DNA of 64,000 nt from NCBI GenBank assembly GCA_002366565.1, contig DFBJ01000009.1, positions 434,001 to 498,000 of the forward strand, written 5' to 3'. The translations under genes were made by a program, and so were the position numbers. Each line of letters begins with the position of its first letter. The stretch's first letter is position 1. Of the stretch, positions 10,358-20,553 are shown in pieces. The notes under the pieces were generated by a model. The model had not been told where the DNA came from and made no database searches. It worked only from the letters and a program-made list of their open reading frames with translations. Source of the stretch: Bacteriovoracaceae bacterium UBA3083. GTDB taxonomy: Bacteria > Bdellovibrionota > Bacteriovoracia > Bacteriovoracales > Bacteriovoracaceae.

Positions 10358-13300
10358 ATGTTTAAAAGTGTACTACTTTATATATTATTTTCTTTTATTT
10401 TAATCGGATGTAAACCTGCTGCCGAAGGTAATGTCAAAATTAAAACGTCTGGAGCTCTTGGTGCTGCAAGCGTAGAAGTTGTAGGTGGACTAGAACGTGG
10501 TGAGTTTTTAATTGGATCTGATACAGATGTTATTACAGTAAAGGTTACGAATAATACTCAATACTTTCTTTCAGATTTAAGTTTAGATCTTGATGAAGAC
10601 TCAACTGCAGGTATGAAATTTCACACTATTGATGGACGATCAGTATCTCCTGGTTACCTTGGAACTTGTGGAAGTATTTTAAATAAAGGTGATAGTTGTA
10701 CTTTTGTGATTAGCTACAATCCTGCGATCAGTGGTGAATTCTATCAAGATATCAGTGTCTCATACAAGAATCTCGTTGATAGTGTAGTTGAAAATAGAAG
10801 ACTTACTATGCTTGCAGGAGAAGCAGCGTCTCTTATCTTTACTACTGAAGAGGTTAACTATAGCTTTGGCATTGTTGAGCGTTCAGATAGAGTAGAATAT
10901 TTAAAAACACTTATAATTAAGAATACTGGTGGTCTAACAGCAAAGGACATAAGTTTCTCAACTACAAATGATCCAGGTTCAAGTGCTTATGTAATATCTC
11001 GAAATACTTGTAAAGCAACTCTTGTTGCAAATGAAACATGTGAGATTGATGTACTCTTCACTCCATTAAATTATGATGCTTCGGCTCCAGATGGAAATGT
11101 AGATTTATTTTATTATGCAAATATTTTAATTCCTTATGTGAGAGATCCTGATGGAGGGAAATCTTCGTTAAATGCTTATTTTTCAACTAAGTCTTATAAT
11201 ATTAAAGGGAAAATGCTTGTTGCGGGACTCTCTACTATTAACTTTGACTCACTTGTCGTAGGTAATTATACAACTGAAAGCTTTAGAGTAAAAAATGATG
11301 GTGATAAAGAGGCTATACTACACTATCTCAACATAAAAAATGATTCAGGCGTAATTGTTGCAAGTTGCGTGAAAGTTTCTGGAGACACTTTTTTAGAGTG
11401 TCGAGATCCTTCTCTTATAGATACTCCCGGAAGCACAGTTAGTCTTCCATCACTACCTTATAAGATTGAAGATGTAGATAGCTGTATTACTCCATATGAT
11501 CAGCTTGACTATACTCGAGATGCTGATGGGGCTCTGTCAAATTCTGGTGTTGTCGAGGTTGTAGGTAAGGTTGATGAGCTTCCTGGGGGGACATGTTTAT
11601 TTAATATTATATTTCATCCAAGTACAACTTTCACTGTAGGGGGAGATTTCAATAATTGGACTATTGGACTTGCTTATGATTCAACTTGGAAAAATTTGAG
11701 AGATCTTAAAGGGACACTTGCTGGTGATACATCTCTTTTTTCTATTGATAGTGCAGTTTACTCATCTGCTGCAAAATTAACTTCTGACTCATTTGAGTAC
11801 GGTGGTGACACCTCTTATACAAATTTAGACACAGATGATAATGGTATTTACCTATATGATCTTGGAAGAATTTCACTAATTTCTTCATCTGCTTATAAGC
11901 AGCAAACTAAGATAAAGTTTAAAAATTCAGGAGAAGATATTGCTCAAATTCTTTCTATTAAAGATGGACAGTCAACTCCGTTTGTTTTTACAGGTACTTC
12001 GCAAGATTTAAATACATACTACCTAAGTGCAAGTCACTCTGGTTGTAGTATTGTTGCTCCTAATGGAGGTGAGTGTGATGTTAGATTTCAACTTGCGCCA
12101 CTCGCTAGCAATAATTCAGACTCAGCAGCAGCTCAAAATGAAGAAAATGCAAATATGTATGATGATATTCCTAATCAAAAGAAGAAATTTATTATTGAGT
12201 ATCAAGATGGAACAACATACAACGATGATTTAACTCTTAGAGCAAATCCTCAGCTCGAAGTTCATATTAGTTCAAAAATGATTCGTAAAGGCTTTCTTGT
12301 TTTTGAAGACACTTCAACTGAGCAAGGAGTTAGCACAGACTTTATTGCTGCTGGTAATACTGAGTTTCTACACGTTAAGCTTAAGAATGTTGGGACAGGA
12401 AGTATTCCTTATATAGAAGCTATCGATGGGAAGAAGTTAGAGAGATTAGTCACTACAACTTTTCCTTATGAAATAGTAGATAGAGCTGGAGGGGAAGACG
12501 GTGCAGATAAGGACTGTTATGAACTTATAAATTTTGATGATTCTAATCAACCAACATCTTCAACTCCGAGTGTGGGGTCTCTTAATGCTGGCGAAAATTG
12601 CTCATTAACAGTTAGAATGAAGTTGCGAGAAACTGATAGAAAATTAACTAATGATTATGATAATGTATCCCCAGAGTGGGAACGATTTTTCAATATTGCT
12701 AATGATAATACGAGCAGTGCTTGGGAGTATGATCGTTACTTTAGTTCTGTGAATAATATTCTTTCTTTCAGATACTTTGATGGTGATGGGACCCCAGATA
12801 CTGCAAATGGCTATTCTCCAGACTTAGAAAATTATGGAAATAAATATACTATTAGTGGTGGAAACAATGGTGATTATAAAATTAATGTACGCTTTGGTGA
12901 AGCTGGTAAGTTAATTCCCAAACGCCCTCTTCCATCGAGTAGTGCAATTATTATTAGACCTGCTATTTCTCTACCATCTATTCCTGTCGATGGGTGGGGA
13001 AACCCTGTAAACTCAGATTTTATTCCTATGTTTTTTCATGATTATTCTGAAATGACTGGGATGCCACCGGCTACACATGGTATGTTTTCAATAAATCATG
13101 TTCTAGGAAGTGGTATGGTGGATAACACTCAAGACTATTTCTATCATGCGGGAACATTTAATCCTGGAGCAATTTATGATGGCTCTATTCAGTTTGAAAG
13201 CTTAGGGGACCTTCCTGTAACAGATGTAAGTATTATCAGTGAAACGGGAGACTCTGAGATCACTGTAAATCTTGATTCAAATAATAAATTGAATCTCACT

Positions 13301-15280
13301 TTTGATGATACATCCCTTAGAGGTTTTTACGGTAAAGATTTAACGATTCAATATAAGGGTGGGAGAGAAAGCTTAGATGATGAAGCAAATTTAGTTTACT
13401 CAGACATTTTAAGTACTATAATTTTAAGAATTTTTGTAGAGTTTGATCCTACGCCGAGCACGTTATCGCTTTCATCACAAGACTTTACTGTCTCATATGA
13501 TTCTTCAAGTGATACAACAACTGAAGTTCTAGACGGAGCAACTCAAAATTTTAATCTTGCACAAACCGAAATTCTATCTAATGAAGTGTCTAGCTTTAAA
13601 GCAATTAAAGGTTCTGAAGTATATGCTAAGAAGAGGTATACAGTAACAAATACAAGCTCAAATGATATAACTACACTTGACTCTGTCATTAAGCAGTCTT
13701 TTGATTCTACAGTTAGTAGTAATGTAAGTGGAGGGATTGGTTATTCTATTACTTCGAACTCTTGTCTTGGCGTTAGTCTTAACGCTGGAGCTTCATGTAC
13801 AATTGATATTGTGTATGATGCCTCTGTAAGTGAGCCAGACTCTACGATACGTTATCTTATCCTTACTCAGGAAACATTCCCTAACCAATTTGTTTCAAGT
13901 GGTATTAAGTTAGACTTTGCTTCAGCAAATCCTGCTGACGTTGTTGTTGCAAATACAAACCCTGAGAATATAAATAACGCTTCAGGTGGAGTTATTCAGG
14001 GTTCTTATCCAATTAACTTTGGTTTTTATAATGATTCAAATCATCCTGTTCTAAATAATTCTCCAAACCAAGAAGTTACAGTTGAAAATATAACACTTCA
14101 AAATTCAGCGGTAGAGAAAGCTAGTTTCCTTCTTCAATACAGACAGTTTGTTAATGATATGAATGCTACTGTTCCTTCAGGTTCTAGTATTAAAATCTAT
14201 GATGATAATGAGAATGCCGTCTTCGCTGTAAGAGCGTGCTTCTACGGTGATGATGAAAATGATAATGTTCTTCCTGTTGATGAATGGGGATTTAATGCTG
14301 ATACAAATTCTATTTGTACTCTAAAAGTTGTTAAAAAGTTTGATGATGAATTTGTTGGTGAAAAGTTAGATGCTAAGAATAACAATATTGAATTATCTTT
14401 TTACAATAGTGGTAGATCATCAACTGATAGTTTATATCTACACTTTAAAGGATTCTTGGAGCCAAATCGTTCTATTGTTACAAATACATTACTTTCAAAT
14501 GTTGTATCAGATGATCAAGGAGACTTATCATTTTCTTGGGATGCATTTACTCCTACAAACTTATCTTGGGGAGCTATAACTGGCTATAGGGTATTCTATA
14601 GTCAAACTAAAACAGCTCTAAATAACATCTTTGAAACAACAGCTAGTTTTGAGGATAGTTCTTCGGCAAATATCTCAATAACAGGGCTTGTTCCAGGTCG
14701 GTATTACTATATCAGAGTAGTTGCAAAAAGAACGACTGCTGGAGGCAAGGAGTACTTGTCTGAGAGTAATATGGGGCAAATTGAGCTTATTTCACCACCG
14801 GAAAACACGTTCTATGATTATGGCCTAAATATTGTCGTCGATAAGTACCTCTCTCCTGAGGGGAGTCCACGTTTTGGAGATAAGGCAGAGGTTACAGATG
14901 GTTGTGCAGATGAGTTTGAACAAGTCGTTGAAAACGGAATAAGTGTTACTAAGTATAAGAAACTGATTTCAAGTGATGTCTTCAGTGTCATTAGCCAAGA
15001 TTCGAGTTTGAGTCAGTATTCTATTCCTGGGACTCCTCATTGGATGTCAGATCCAGTCGTAGATATTGAACCAATCTTTAGTCCTGATTTTAGTTGTCTA
15101 GATAAAGGTGGCTCTGACAGTACGAACTCTATCTTCTACCAAAAAAGTTGTAGTGACTGTAGTTGTAACTTTCTATCTAAGATAGAAGGAGGGGATGGAG
15201 AGAACGTACCTCCTACTGCAACTGTATATGTAGATGCTGATGCCTCAGCAGCAGCTCAAAGGTGTTACTTTGAACTATAG
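10358..15280 (+). CDS. Giant lipoprotein with HYDIN/ASPM-like (choice-of-anchor D) repeats and one FN3
   Basis: A 1640-residue predicted lipoprotein (lipobox LIGC) starting directly after the previous stop. It carries at least four copies of a beta-sandwich ending in a C...L..GxxCxxxVxFxP-type motif (for example LNKGDSCTFVISYNP, LVANETCEIDVLFTP, LNAGASCTIDIVYDA), the pattern of ASPM-SPD-2-HYDIN or choice-of-anchor D domains. One FN3 unit sits near residues 1386-1480. The C terminus is cysteine-rich (SCSDCSC). It is probably exposed on the cell surface and assembled with the two preceding lipoproteins. Its end overlaps the convergent receiver gene by 16 bases. Confidence 0.78.
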   Translation: MFKSVLLYILFSFILIGCKPAAEGNVKIKTSGALGAASVEVVGGLERGEFLIGSDTDVITVKVTNNTQYFLSDLSLDLDEDSTAGMKFHTIDGRSVSPGYLGTCGSILNKGDSCTFVISYNPAISGEFYQDISVSYKNLVDSVVENRRLTMLAGEAASLIFTTEEVNYSFGIVERSDRVEYLKTLIIKNTGGLTAKDISFSTTNDPGSSAYVISRNTCKATLVANETCEIDVLFTPLNYDASAPDGNVDLFYYANILIPYVRDPDGGKSSLNAYFSTKSYNIKGKMLVAGLSTINFDSLVVGNYTTESFRVKNDGDKEAILHYLNIKNDSGVIVASCVKVSGDTFLECRDPSLIDTPGSTVSLPSLPYKIEDVDSCITPYDQLDYTRDADGALSNSGVVEVVGKVDELPGGTCLFNIIFHPSTTFTVGGDFNNWTIGLAYDSTWKNLRDLKGTLAGDTSLFSIDSAVYSSAAKLTSDSFEYGGDTSYTNLDTDDNGIYLYDLGRISLISSSAYKQQTKIKFKNSGEDIAQILSIKDGQSTPFVFTGTSQDLNTYYLSASHSGCSIVAPNGGECDVRFQLAPLASNNSDSAAAQNEENANMYDDIPNQKKKFIIEYQDGTTYNDDLTLRANPQLEVHISSKMIRKGFLVFEDTSTEQGVSTDFIAAGNTEFLHVKLKNVGTGSIPYIEAIDGKKLERLVTTTFPYEIVDRAGGEDGADKDCYELINFDDSNQPTSSTPSVGSLNAGENCSLTVRMKLRETDRKLTNDYDNVSPEWERFFNIANDNTSSAWEYDRYFSSVNNILSFRYFDGDGTPDTANGYSPDLENYGNKYTISGGNNGDYKINVRFGEAGKLIPKRPLPSSSAIIIRPAISLPSIPVDGWGNPVNSDFIPMFFHDYSEMTGMPPATHGMFSINHVLGSGMVDNTQDYFYHAGTFNPGAIYDGSIQFESLGDLPVTDVSIISETGDSEITVNLDSNNKLNLTFDDTSLRGFYGKDLTIQYKGGRESLDDEANLVYSDILSTIILRIFVEFDPTPSTLSLSSQDFTVSYDSSSDTTTEVLDGATQNFNLAQTEILSNEVSSFKAIKGSEVYAKKRYTVTNTSSNDITTLDSVIKQSFDSTVSSNVSGGIGYSITSNSCLGVSLNAGASCTIDIVYDASVSEPDSTIRYLILTQETFPNQFVSSGIKLDFASANPADVVVANTNPENINNASGGVIQGSYPINFGFYNDSNHPVLNNSPNQEVTVENITLQNSAVEKASFLLQYRQFVNDMNATVPSGSSIKIYDDNENAVFAVRACFYGDDENDNVLPVDEWGFNADTNSICTLKVVKKFDDEFVGEKLDAKNNNIELSFYNSGRSSTDSLYLHFKGFLEPNRSIVTNTLLSNVVSDDQGDLSFSWDAFTPTNLSWGAITGYRVFYSQTKTALNNIFETTASFEDSSSANISITGLVPGRYYYIRVVAKRTTAGGKEYLSESNMGQIELISPPENTFYDYGLNIVVDKYLSPEGSPRFGDKAEVTDGCADEFEQVVENGISVTKYKKLISSDVFSVISQDSSLSQYSIPGTPHWMSDPVVDIEPIFSPDFSCLDKGGSDSTNSIFYQKSCSDCSCNFLSKIEGGDGENVPPTATVYVDADASAAAQRCYFEL

Positions 15281-15651
15281 GCCTTTTGATATGACTTCTT
15301 AATAATGTTTATAATTGAGCGTTTTAATAAGTGATCATCAATTGGCTTTCCAAGTATGACATATTTGTCCTCAATAATAGGATCCCCGTCTAAAGCAGTC
15401 AGGTGTATTATGGGGACATCTTTAAATAACGAATGGACCTCATTTGCCAACTTTAATCCATTAGCATGTTTAAGTCTTATATCCATAAGGATTAAGTCAG
15501 GAGCTACGTCAACAACATATAATTCCTTATCAAATTCCTCAACATTATCGAAGCAAGTGACCTGGCATTCAAAGTTTTTATGAAGCCATTTTTCAATTAA
15601 TGGAAGAAAGTCATCATCATCATCAAGTACCCAAACATTTAAAAAGTGCAT
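15265..15651 (-). CDS. Stand-alone response regulator receiver domain (CheY-like)
   Basis: A 128-residue single receiver domain. The acidic pocket (LDDDDD near residue 10), the phosphoacceptor in LILMDIR, the switch threonine in HLTALD and the lysine in ILGKPID are all present, so it should be phosphorylated. There is no output domain, so it acts by protein contact as CheY or a phosphorelay intermediate. It is divergent from the FliF/FliG-like operon that begins at 15793 and convergent with the third giant lipoprotein. A link to either is only positional. Confidence 0.85.
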   Translation of the reverse strand: MHFLNVWVLDDDDDFLPLIEKWLHKNFECQVTCFDNVEEFDKELYVVDVAPDLILMDIRLKHANGLKLANEVHSLFKDVPIIHLTALDGDPIIEDKYVILGKPIDDHLLKRSIINIIKKSYQKAYSSK

Positions 15652-15792
15652 AAGTTCTCCTCGTATTTATATGATATTAGGTAGATATGAAGCAATTGTT
15701 AAGAAATCCATATAAACTTTAAAATTGTAGATATATTGGGGACTTATTTGCCTTCTGCAATGCGATAAATATTCTTGTTATTATTATCGGGT

Positions 15793-17202
15793 ATGAAATC
15801 TGTAAGTATATTACTCACATTCATCTTTCTTTTTACTTCGTTAACTTATGGAGCTGAAGAGGTACCAGGAAAAAAGGAACCTACTAAGGAAGAGGAAGAG
15901 GCACCAAAGCGTAAAATGATGGCCTTGGACTTAAAGAGTGTGAAGGATATGAGTATTAACGAGATCTCCTTTATAAGGAAGAGTGTACTTGAGGCGATAT
16001 TTGCTGCTCAGATTTTTGAAATTACGCTTGGGAAAATTGATAAGAGAGTAGGTAAGAATAAATTATGGTACGAAATAAAAGTATCACACAAGAAAAATGA
16101 AAAAGGGCTTAGTCATCTACAGTTTCACTTACTAGAGCGCCCATCAAATATGATCATTAACTATATATCAGAAGATAATTTAATTAGAGCAAAAGTACAG
16201 TATAGATCAAGAGTTCTTGCTTATAAGTTAATGTTTGGAAAATGGTTTGATGAGAAAAGTGGAAAACTTATTGAACCAAAAGTTGTAAATTTAAAAAAAT
16301 CTAATAAAAGCGAAAATGGTGAAGAAGAATTCCTTGAAGAAGATATTGAGGAAGAAGAGGTAGAAGAAGTTCCTCTTGGCCCGGATAAGAAAAGAAAACC
16401 TAAAAAGAAAGTTAGAAGAAAGAAAAAGAAAAGAGCTATAAAGACAACCACTTTAAAAAAGCAGAAGAAAAAAGTAAAAATTCAAAGCTTTAGTTCTCCC
16501 GACCTGGATCTGACTAAGAAATCAAGAGCTAAAAAAGAAGGTGAGGGACGAAATCTAGAGTGGATGTCACGCTTTGATTATTCATTTGGTTATCAGAGAG
16601 AGGTTGCGCTCTCTAATGTTAGTTTAGCGCAAAATGAAAAATTAGAAACAGAAACTTCAATTCAAAGAATGGCCATTAAGGCATCTTCAAGTACTCGTAT
16701 AAAAGGCTTAGTTCAACATTTTCATTATGGAGGAAGTGTTTCCTCTGTCGTAGCTGAAGATCAATATGATATTGGTCCAAGAATAAACCTTTATGGGAAC
16801 TTCAATTATGATCTCTATTCTTCATATGTATTTGCAGGTGTAAATTTAGAATATGATAAATTGAGCTTTGTGAATATTTCTTCAAGAGGTCAAGGGTTAA
16901 GTGTTTTTAGTAGTAATACTGTTTGGGTTGGTGGAGGAATGCGCTACATTGATCAAATAAAAGGACATGTTGTCTCATTGGAAGCAGACGTAAAGAAAGC
17001 AATGATAGCAAATACGAATGCATCTTCGAGTGGAGAGAGTGTTCCACTAGATGGAAGCAAGCTCCATCTTCAAGGTAGGTTAGCTTTATTTAAGGGATGG
17101 GGAGTTGGTTTAAGCTATGAAAGTATAGAGCTTACATCTGTCTCAAGTTCAGATCTTAATAATAATCACTCAATAGTTGGAATGTATTTAACGTATAATT
17201 AA
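15793..17202 (+). CDS. Outer-membrane beta-barrel candidate with acidic/basic linker, first gene of FliF/FliG-like operon
   Basis: A 469-residue exported protein. The start is placed at the ATG at 15793, which opens a clean signal peptide ending near TSLTYGA; an in-frame TTG at 15775 only adds residues. The N-terminal ~150 residues are a periplasmic domain. An unusual linker follows: a run of glutamates (about 172-200) then a run of lysines and arginines (about 200-235). The last ~200 residues alternate polar and hydrophobic residues with many Tyr, Gly and Ser, as in outer-membrane barrels. It is 10 bases before the next gene. No family was recognised. Confidence 0.65.
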   Translation: MKSVSILLTFIFLFTSLTYGAEEVPGKKEPTKEEEEAPKRKMMALDLKSVKDMSINEISFIRKSVLEAIFAAQIFEITLGKIDKRVGKNKLWYEIKVSHKKNEKGLSHLQFHLLERPSNMIINYISEDNLIRAKVQYRSRVLAYKLMFGKWFDEKSGKLIEPKVVNLKKSNKSENGEEEFLEEDIEEEEVEEVPLGPDKKRKPKKKVRRKKKKRAIKTTTLKKQKKKVKIQSFSSPDLDLTKKSRAKKEGEGRNLEWMSRFDYSFGYQREVALSNVSLAQNEKLETETSIQRMAIKASSSTRIKGLVQHFHYGGSVSSVVAEDQYDIGPRINLYGNFNYDLYSSYVFAGVNLEYDKLSFVNISSRGQGLSVFSSNTVWVGGGMRYIDQIKGHVVSLEADVKKAMIANTNASSSGESVPLDGSKLHLQGRLALFKGWGVGLSYESIELTSVSSSDLNNNHSIVGMYLTYN

Positions 17203-17212
17203 AAGGAATGTT

Positions 17213-17794
17213 GTGGAACTAAAAGACAAGTATGATGACATAGTTAATTCTCTTAGCAGTAAGAAAGTTGATACTGAAGATGAAATACTCTTTTTTAGTA
17301 ATAAGTCTAAAGTTAGTCTTTCTGTAAGTGAGATGAGTGCAGTATCTGAGTATGTTAGAGAAGTTATAAAGAGAAAGTACACAAATTCAATGTGTACTTT
17401 GAAAGTAAATATTGCAACTAATATCGATGTTATTGAGGTCAAAGATAGTCTTAGAACTTTCAATAAAATTTTTGATGAGTTTATACCATTTATACATCTT
17501 TCTAGAAAGTCTGAAGCTGTTATCAATGTAGAGTTACTAAGAAATAAAGTAAGAATTCGAAATGTCTGGAAAAATACAAGAGGCGAAGCAGATATCTTTA
17601 AAGATATTTCAGATAGCCTAGAATTAAAGAGAGATCAGTTTACTAAGGTATCAAGTAGTAAATTTGATGCAAACATAAGTTTACTGACTAGACATAGACA
17701 AACTGAACTACTTCTTGAAAGTGACATCATAAAAAATATTACAAATAGTAAAGCTATAGTAAAGGATAGAGTGAATAATGAAAAATCGTTCTAA
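17213..17794 (+). CDS. Cytoplasmic protein of unknown function in FliF/FliG-like operon
   Basis: A 193-residue protein without signal or membrane segment, starting at a GTG with AAGGA upstream. The middle (about 60-130) reads like a degenerate GHKL ATPase-type strand-helix pattern (FNKIFDEFIPFIHL... INVELLRNKVRIRN) but without nucleotide-binding motifs. It shares the pentapeptide VWKNT with the C-terminal part of the next protein. It overlaps that gene by 17 bases. The function is unknown; a cytosolic partner of the 514-residue membrane protein is plausible. Confidence 0.6.
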   Translation: MELKDKYDDIVNSLSSKKVDTEDEILFFSNKSKVSLSVSEMSAVSEYVREVIKRKYTNSMCTLKVNIATNIDVIEVKDSLRTFNKIFDEFIPFIHLSRKSEAVINVELLRNKVRIRNVWKNTRGEADIFKDISDSLELKRDQFTKVSSSKFDANISLLTRHRQTELLLESDIIKNITNSKAIVKDRVNNEKSF

Positions 17795-19322
17795 TTTTAA
17801 AAGAATTGTTATTGTTGTAGGTTTTTTACTACAGTTTAATAGTTTCTCAAATGTTCATTCAGACGGCCCTCAAGCCAAGCTCTTTAACAAAGTAGAGAGT
17901 AGTCTAGTGCGTAACAACTTTAAATCTGCTATTGAAGAATTAAAGTCTAATGGTTACGACGTTACTAAGGTAGAAAAGAAGATTTCTGCATTTGAAAGGG
18001 CTAAAGAGCAGGCTACGACTGATACTGTAGAGAGTCTGGATCATATTTTAAATAGGCTTAGAGATGTCGGTGAGTCATCTGAAATGCAAACTGTTGTGGC
18101 ATCATTAAAAACAAAAGATGTTAAAAATAATCTTTCCTTAATAGAGGTTGAGCTTGATAGAAGTCAGAAGATTGTGGATAAACTCACTCTTATAGGAGCC
18201 TTTGAACGTGATTCATTTACTTTAAAAATTAATGATTTAATTATCGACGTAAAAGAAGCGTTACTTCTTAGTGCAAACTTGAAGAATGATATTACAGCTC
18301 TTGTTGGAAAAGCTTCTTCTAAACTTGCAGGCAACCAGAAGATTAATGTTAAAGAACCAAGCAGTAATTATGCTTCTTATATCATTATGCTTATGCTTTC
18401 AGCTTTTGCTGTTGGACTATTTAAAAAAGTTAGAAAACTTAAGAAAGAGAATTTTGAGCTAGAAAATAAAGATTGGGGTTCATATATAAAGAAGAAGGCC
18501 TTCAAATCTCAGATCGAAACATACCAAACATTGTCTGATGTTGCTGCAGTTATTATTGACACTAATGAAAAAGTACTAAGTATGAACAACTGTTTTAGAG
18601 AGATGTTCGCTTCTGATATTGTTGCAGATGAGCCTTGGGGAGAGTTCTTTCTTCGTAACTTTAAAAGAGAAAGAAGTTTGAAGGGAACATTCTCTGTGTA
18701 TAAGTATATGAGAGATGTTACTAGTGATTATATGATTCAATTTTCTAAACCTGATGCTCAGGGAAGAAAGTCATGTTTTATTATAAAGTTTGATGCTGGA
18801 TTCTTAACTAAGTTAGGTAAGGATAGAGATTTAGACTTAGAGAAAATTAAAGTAAATATCTTAGACGTAATAGATGATGTTATTGCAAAAGAGAATTCAT
18901 TTAAAGATAAAAACTTCCTAGATTTAAAAGATGTAGATTATGCAAATGATTTATATATTTACATGCCTGAACTTCAAGCAAGAACAATCTTTGAAAAATC
19001 ATTGAAAGCTCTATTAGCTGTTCAGTCTGTAAAGAATAGCTCTCAAAGAGCAATTTTAAACGTTAAAAGAAAAGATAAGAATCTTATCTTTACAGCTGTT
19101 CTTCCTGGAATTCATTTAGATATTAGAGACTTCTCAAAGGAAGTATCAAAAAATGTTTCTCTCAATACAATGATGAAAGAAATCGAAGAAGTTGAGAGCA
19201 GTTATGGTGTAACGTCTGTATGGAAGAATACAATGAGAGATTCAGGTAGAGCTGTTTCTTTTGAAATGATGATTTCAGACCTTGAAAACGTAAAAGTAGA
19301 ACAATGGGAATATGCTCTGTGA
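17778..19322 (+). CDS. Membrane protein: periplasmic coiled coil, one helix, cytoplasmic PAS-like domain
   Basis: A 514-residue protein. Residues 1-28 are a signal or first membrane segment. About 30-195 is helical and coiled-coil-like (periplasmic). A membrane helix lies at about 197-218 (YASYIIMLMLSAFAVGLF), followed by a basic helix and a PAS-like domain (about 240-330, with VAAVIIDTNEKVLSMNNCF). The C-terminal third resembles a kinase ATPase fold but lacks the H, N and G boxes. This layout is that of a two-component sensor turned into a structural or signal-coupling part. It overlaps the genes on both sides, so it is made together with the operon. Confidence 0.6.
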   Translation: MKNRSNFKRIVIVVGFLLQFNSFSNVHSDGPQAKLFNKVESSLVRNNFKSAIEELKSNGYDVTKVEKKISAFERAKEQATTDTVESLDHILNRLRDVGESSEMQTVVASLKTKDVKNNLSLIEVELDRSQKIVDKLTLIGAFERDSFTLKINDLIIDVKEALLLSANLKNDITALVGKASSKLAGNQKINVKEPSSNYASYIIMLMLSAFAVGLFKKVRKLKKENFELENKDWGSYIKKKAFKSQIETYQTLSDVAAVIIDTNEKVLSMNNCFREMFASDIVADEPWGEFFLRNFKRERSLKGTFSVYKYMRDVTSDYMIQFSKPDAQGRKSCFIIKFDAGFLTKLGKDRDLDLEKIKVNILDVIDDVIAKENSFKDKNFLDLKDVDYANDLYIYMPELQARTIFEKSLKALLAVQSVKNSSQRAILNVKRKDKNLIFTAVLPGIHLDIRDFSKEVSKNVSLNTMMKEIEEVESSYGVTSVWKNTMRDSGRAVSFEMMISDLENVKVEQWEYAL

Positions 19323-19945
19323 GATATTTATTAATTCTCTTATTCATATCTTCTCTTAATGCATCGGCAGAAGAAAGTGGTTTTCATGATGTCTTAAGTT
19401 TCAATGTTGGAATGATCTCTCACTCTGTAACAGAAAATGAGAGTTCTCTTGTTTCAACTGATGACAGCTCTTCGTCTGATGAGGAAGAAGCTGCAACAAG
19501 TACTCCAACTCCTGTAAGTGCAATTAGCTTTAACTTGAATTGGGAATTTGAAACTAGCCAAGAAAAATCTTATTTTGTTGAAGCTTTTGTTCCTATGATG
19601 ACAACAGGTGGAGCCGGAGTATTCCTCGGTGGTGTTGGAATGAATTGGTACTTAAATGACTTAGGCGCCAAATATACTTATATGCTCAATGGTACAGAAT
19701 TTACGATTATCCCAAAGTTAAAGTACTACTGGGGTGCTAGTACAGGTATAGGGTATATTATTTATAATACTGAATCAGCGAAAAAGAGTGATGTATTCTT
19801 TGACCTAGGTATCCACGGTGGTGGTGTTTATGGTTTCAATAATACAAAAGGAATTAAGTTCGAAGTTGGTGCAAGTAGGGCAACAGGTGTTGCGACTACT
19901 GGAATTAAGATAAATTTATTTTTAGGAATTACTCAGTACTTATGA
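19319..19945 (+). CDS. Small outer-membrane beta-barrel candidate
   Basis: A 208-residue exported protein. The start is chosen at the GTG at 19319, which overlaps the preceding TGA (GTGA) and has GGGA 9 bases upstream; an ATG at 19304 would only lengthen the signal. A signal peptide ends near NASA. A serine/acidic low-complexity stretch (about 35-60) precedes alternating beta strands rich in Gly and aromatic residues, ending in GITQYL. A small outer-membrane barrel is most likely. It is coupled to the next gene by a 4-base overlap. Confidence 0.6.
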   Translation: MRYLLILLFISSLNASAEESGFHDVLSFNVGMISHSVTENESSLVSTDDSSSSDEEEAATSTPTPVSAISFNLNWEFETSQEKSYFVEAFVPMMTTGGAGVFLGGVGMNWYLNDLGAKYTYMLNGTEFTIIPKLKYYWGASTGIGYIIYNTESAKKSDVFFDLGIHGGGVYGFNNTKGIKFEVGASRATGVATTGIKINLFLGITQYL

Positions 19946-20553
19946 AAAAGCTAATAATAACGATATTTCTTACGCTAGGATTCAGCTCTTTTGCAGCTGA
20001 TCTTGTTATTAATTCTAATCCAAGTGAATGTGATATTTTTGTCATAAATGCTAATGGAAAGAAAAGTGCAATAGGGAAAACTCCTTATAAAGGAAACCTA
20101 GATTCATTAAAGACTACATTTGGTCTGTCTGGTACTGTTCAGATACTTGTTCATAAACCTGGTTTTGAAACATTTAATATCCTTGTTCCCGTTATTTCTA
20201 GTTCTGATGTTATTTTAAATGCGAATCTAGAAGTAGAAAGAAGCATTAAAATTACTCAAGACGTTGATTTATTAGTTACAGATCTTTTTGATGTTTTAAG
20301 AATGATGAGAGTTAAGGACTTTTCTTCAGCTTACGCAAAACTCGAAAGGCTGGAAGCAAAGTTCCCGCATTATTCTATAATATATGAAATGAAAGGGTCT
20401 ATTTCATATATGCAAAAAGAATTTAAAAGATCTCTAAATTATTACAGAAAAGCATTTGGAGTAAATCCAAAGAATCGTGAGGCCTATAGAATGAAAGTTT
20501 ATCTAGAGAAAATGTTTAAAGTCTCTACGACTAGTGCTGGAGGTAATAAATGA
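19942..20553 (+). CDS. Periplasmic PEGA-domain and TPR protein
   Basis: A 203-residue exported protein with a signal peptide cut near FSSFAA. Residues about 22-90 match the PEGA pattern (LVINSNPSECDIFVI... IGKTPYKGNL ... HKPGFE). About 95-190 contains tetratricopeptide-like helix pairs (YSIIYEMKGSISYMQKEFKRSLNYYRKAFGVNPKN). PEGA domains are common in envelope and cell-wall-associated proteins, and TPRs mediate protein contacts, so this fits a periplasmic adaptor between the barrels and the inner-membrane FliF/FliG-like protein. ATGA overlaps couple it to both neighbours. Confidence 0.72.
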   Translation: MKKLIITIFLTLGFSSFAADLVINSNPSECDIFVINANGKKSAIGKTPYKGNLDSLKTTFGLSGTVQILVHKPGFETFNILVPVISSSDVILNANLEVERSIKITQDVDLLVTDLFDVLRMMRVKDFSSAYAKLERLEAKFPHYSIIYEMKGSISYMQKEFKRSLNYYRKAFGVNPKNREAYRMKVYLEKMFKVSTTSAGGNK

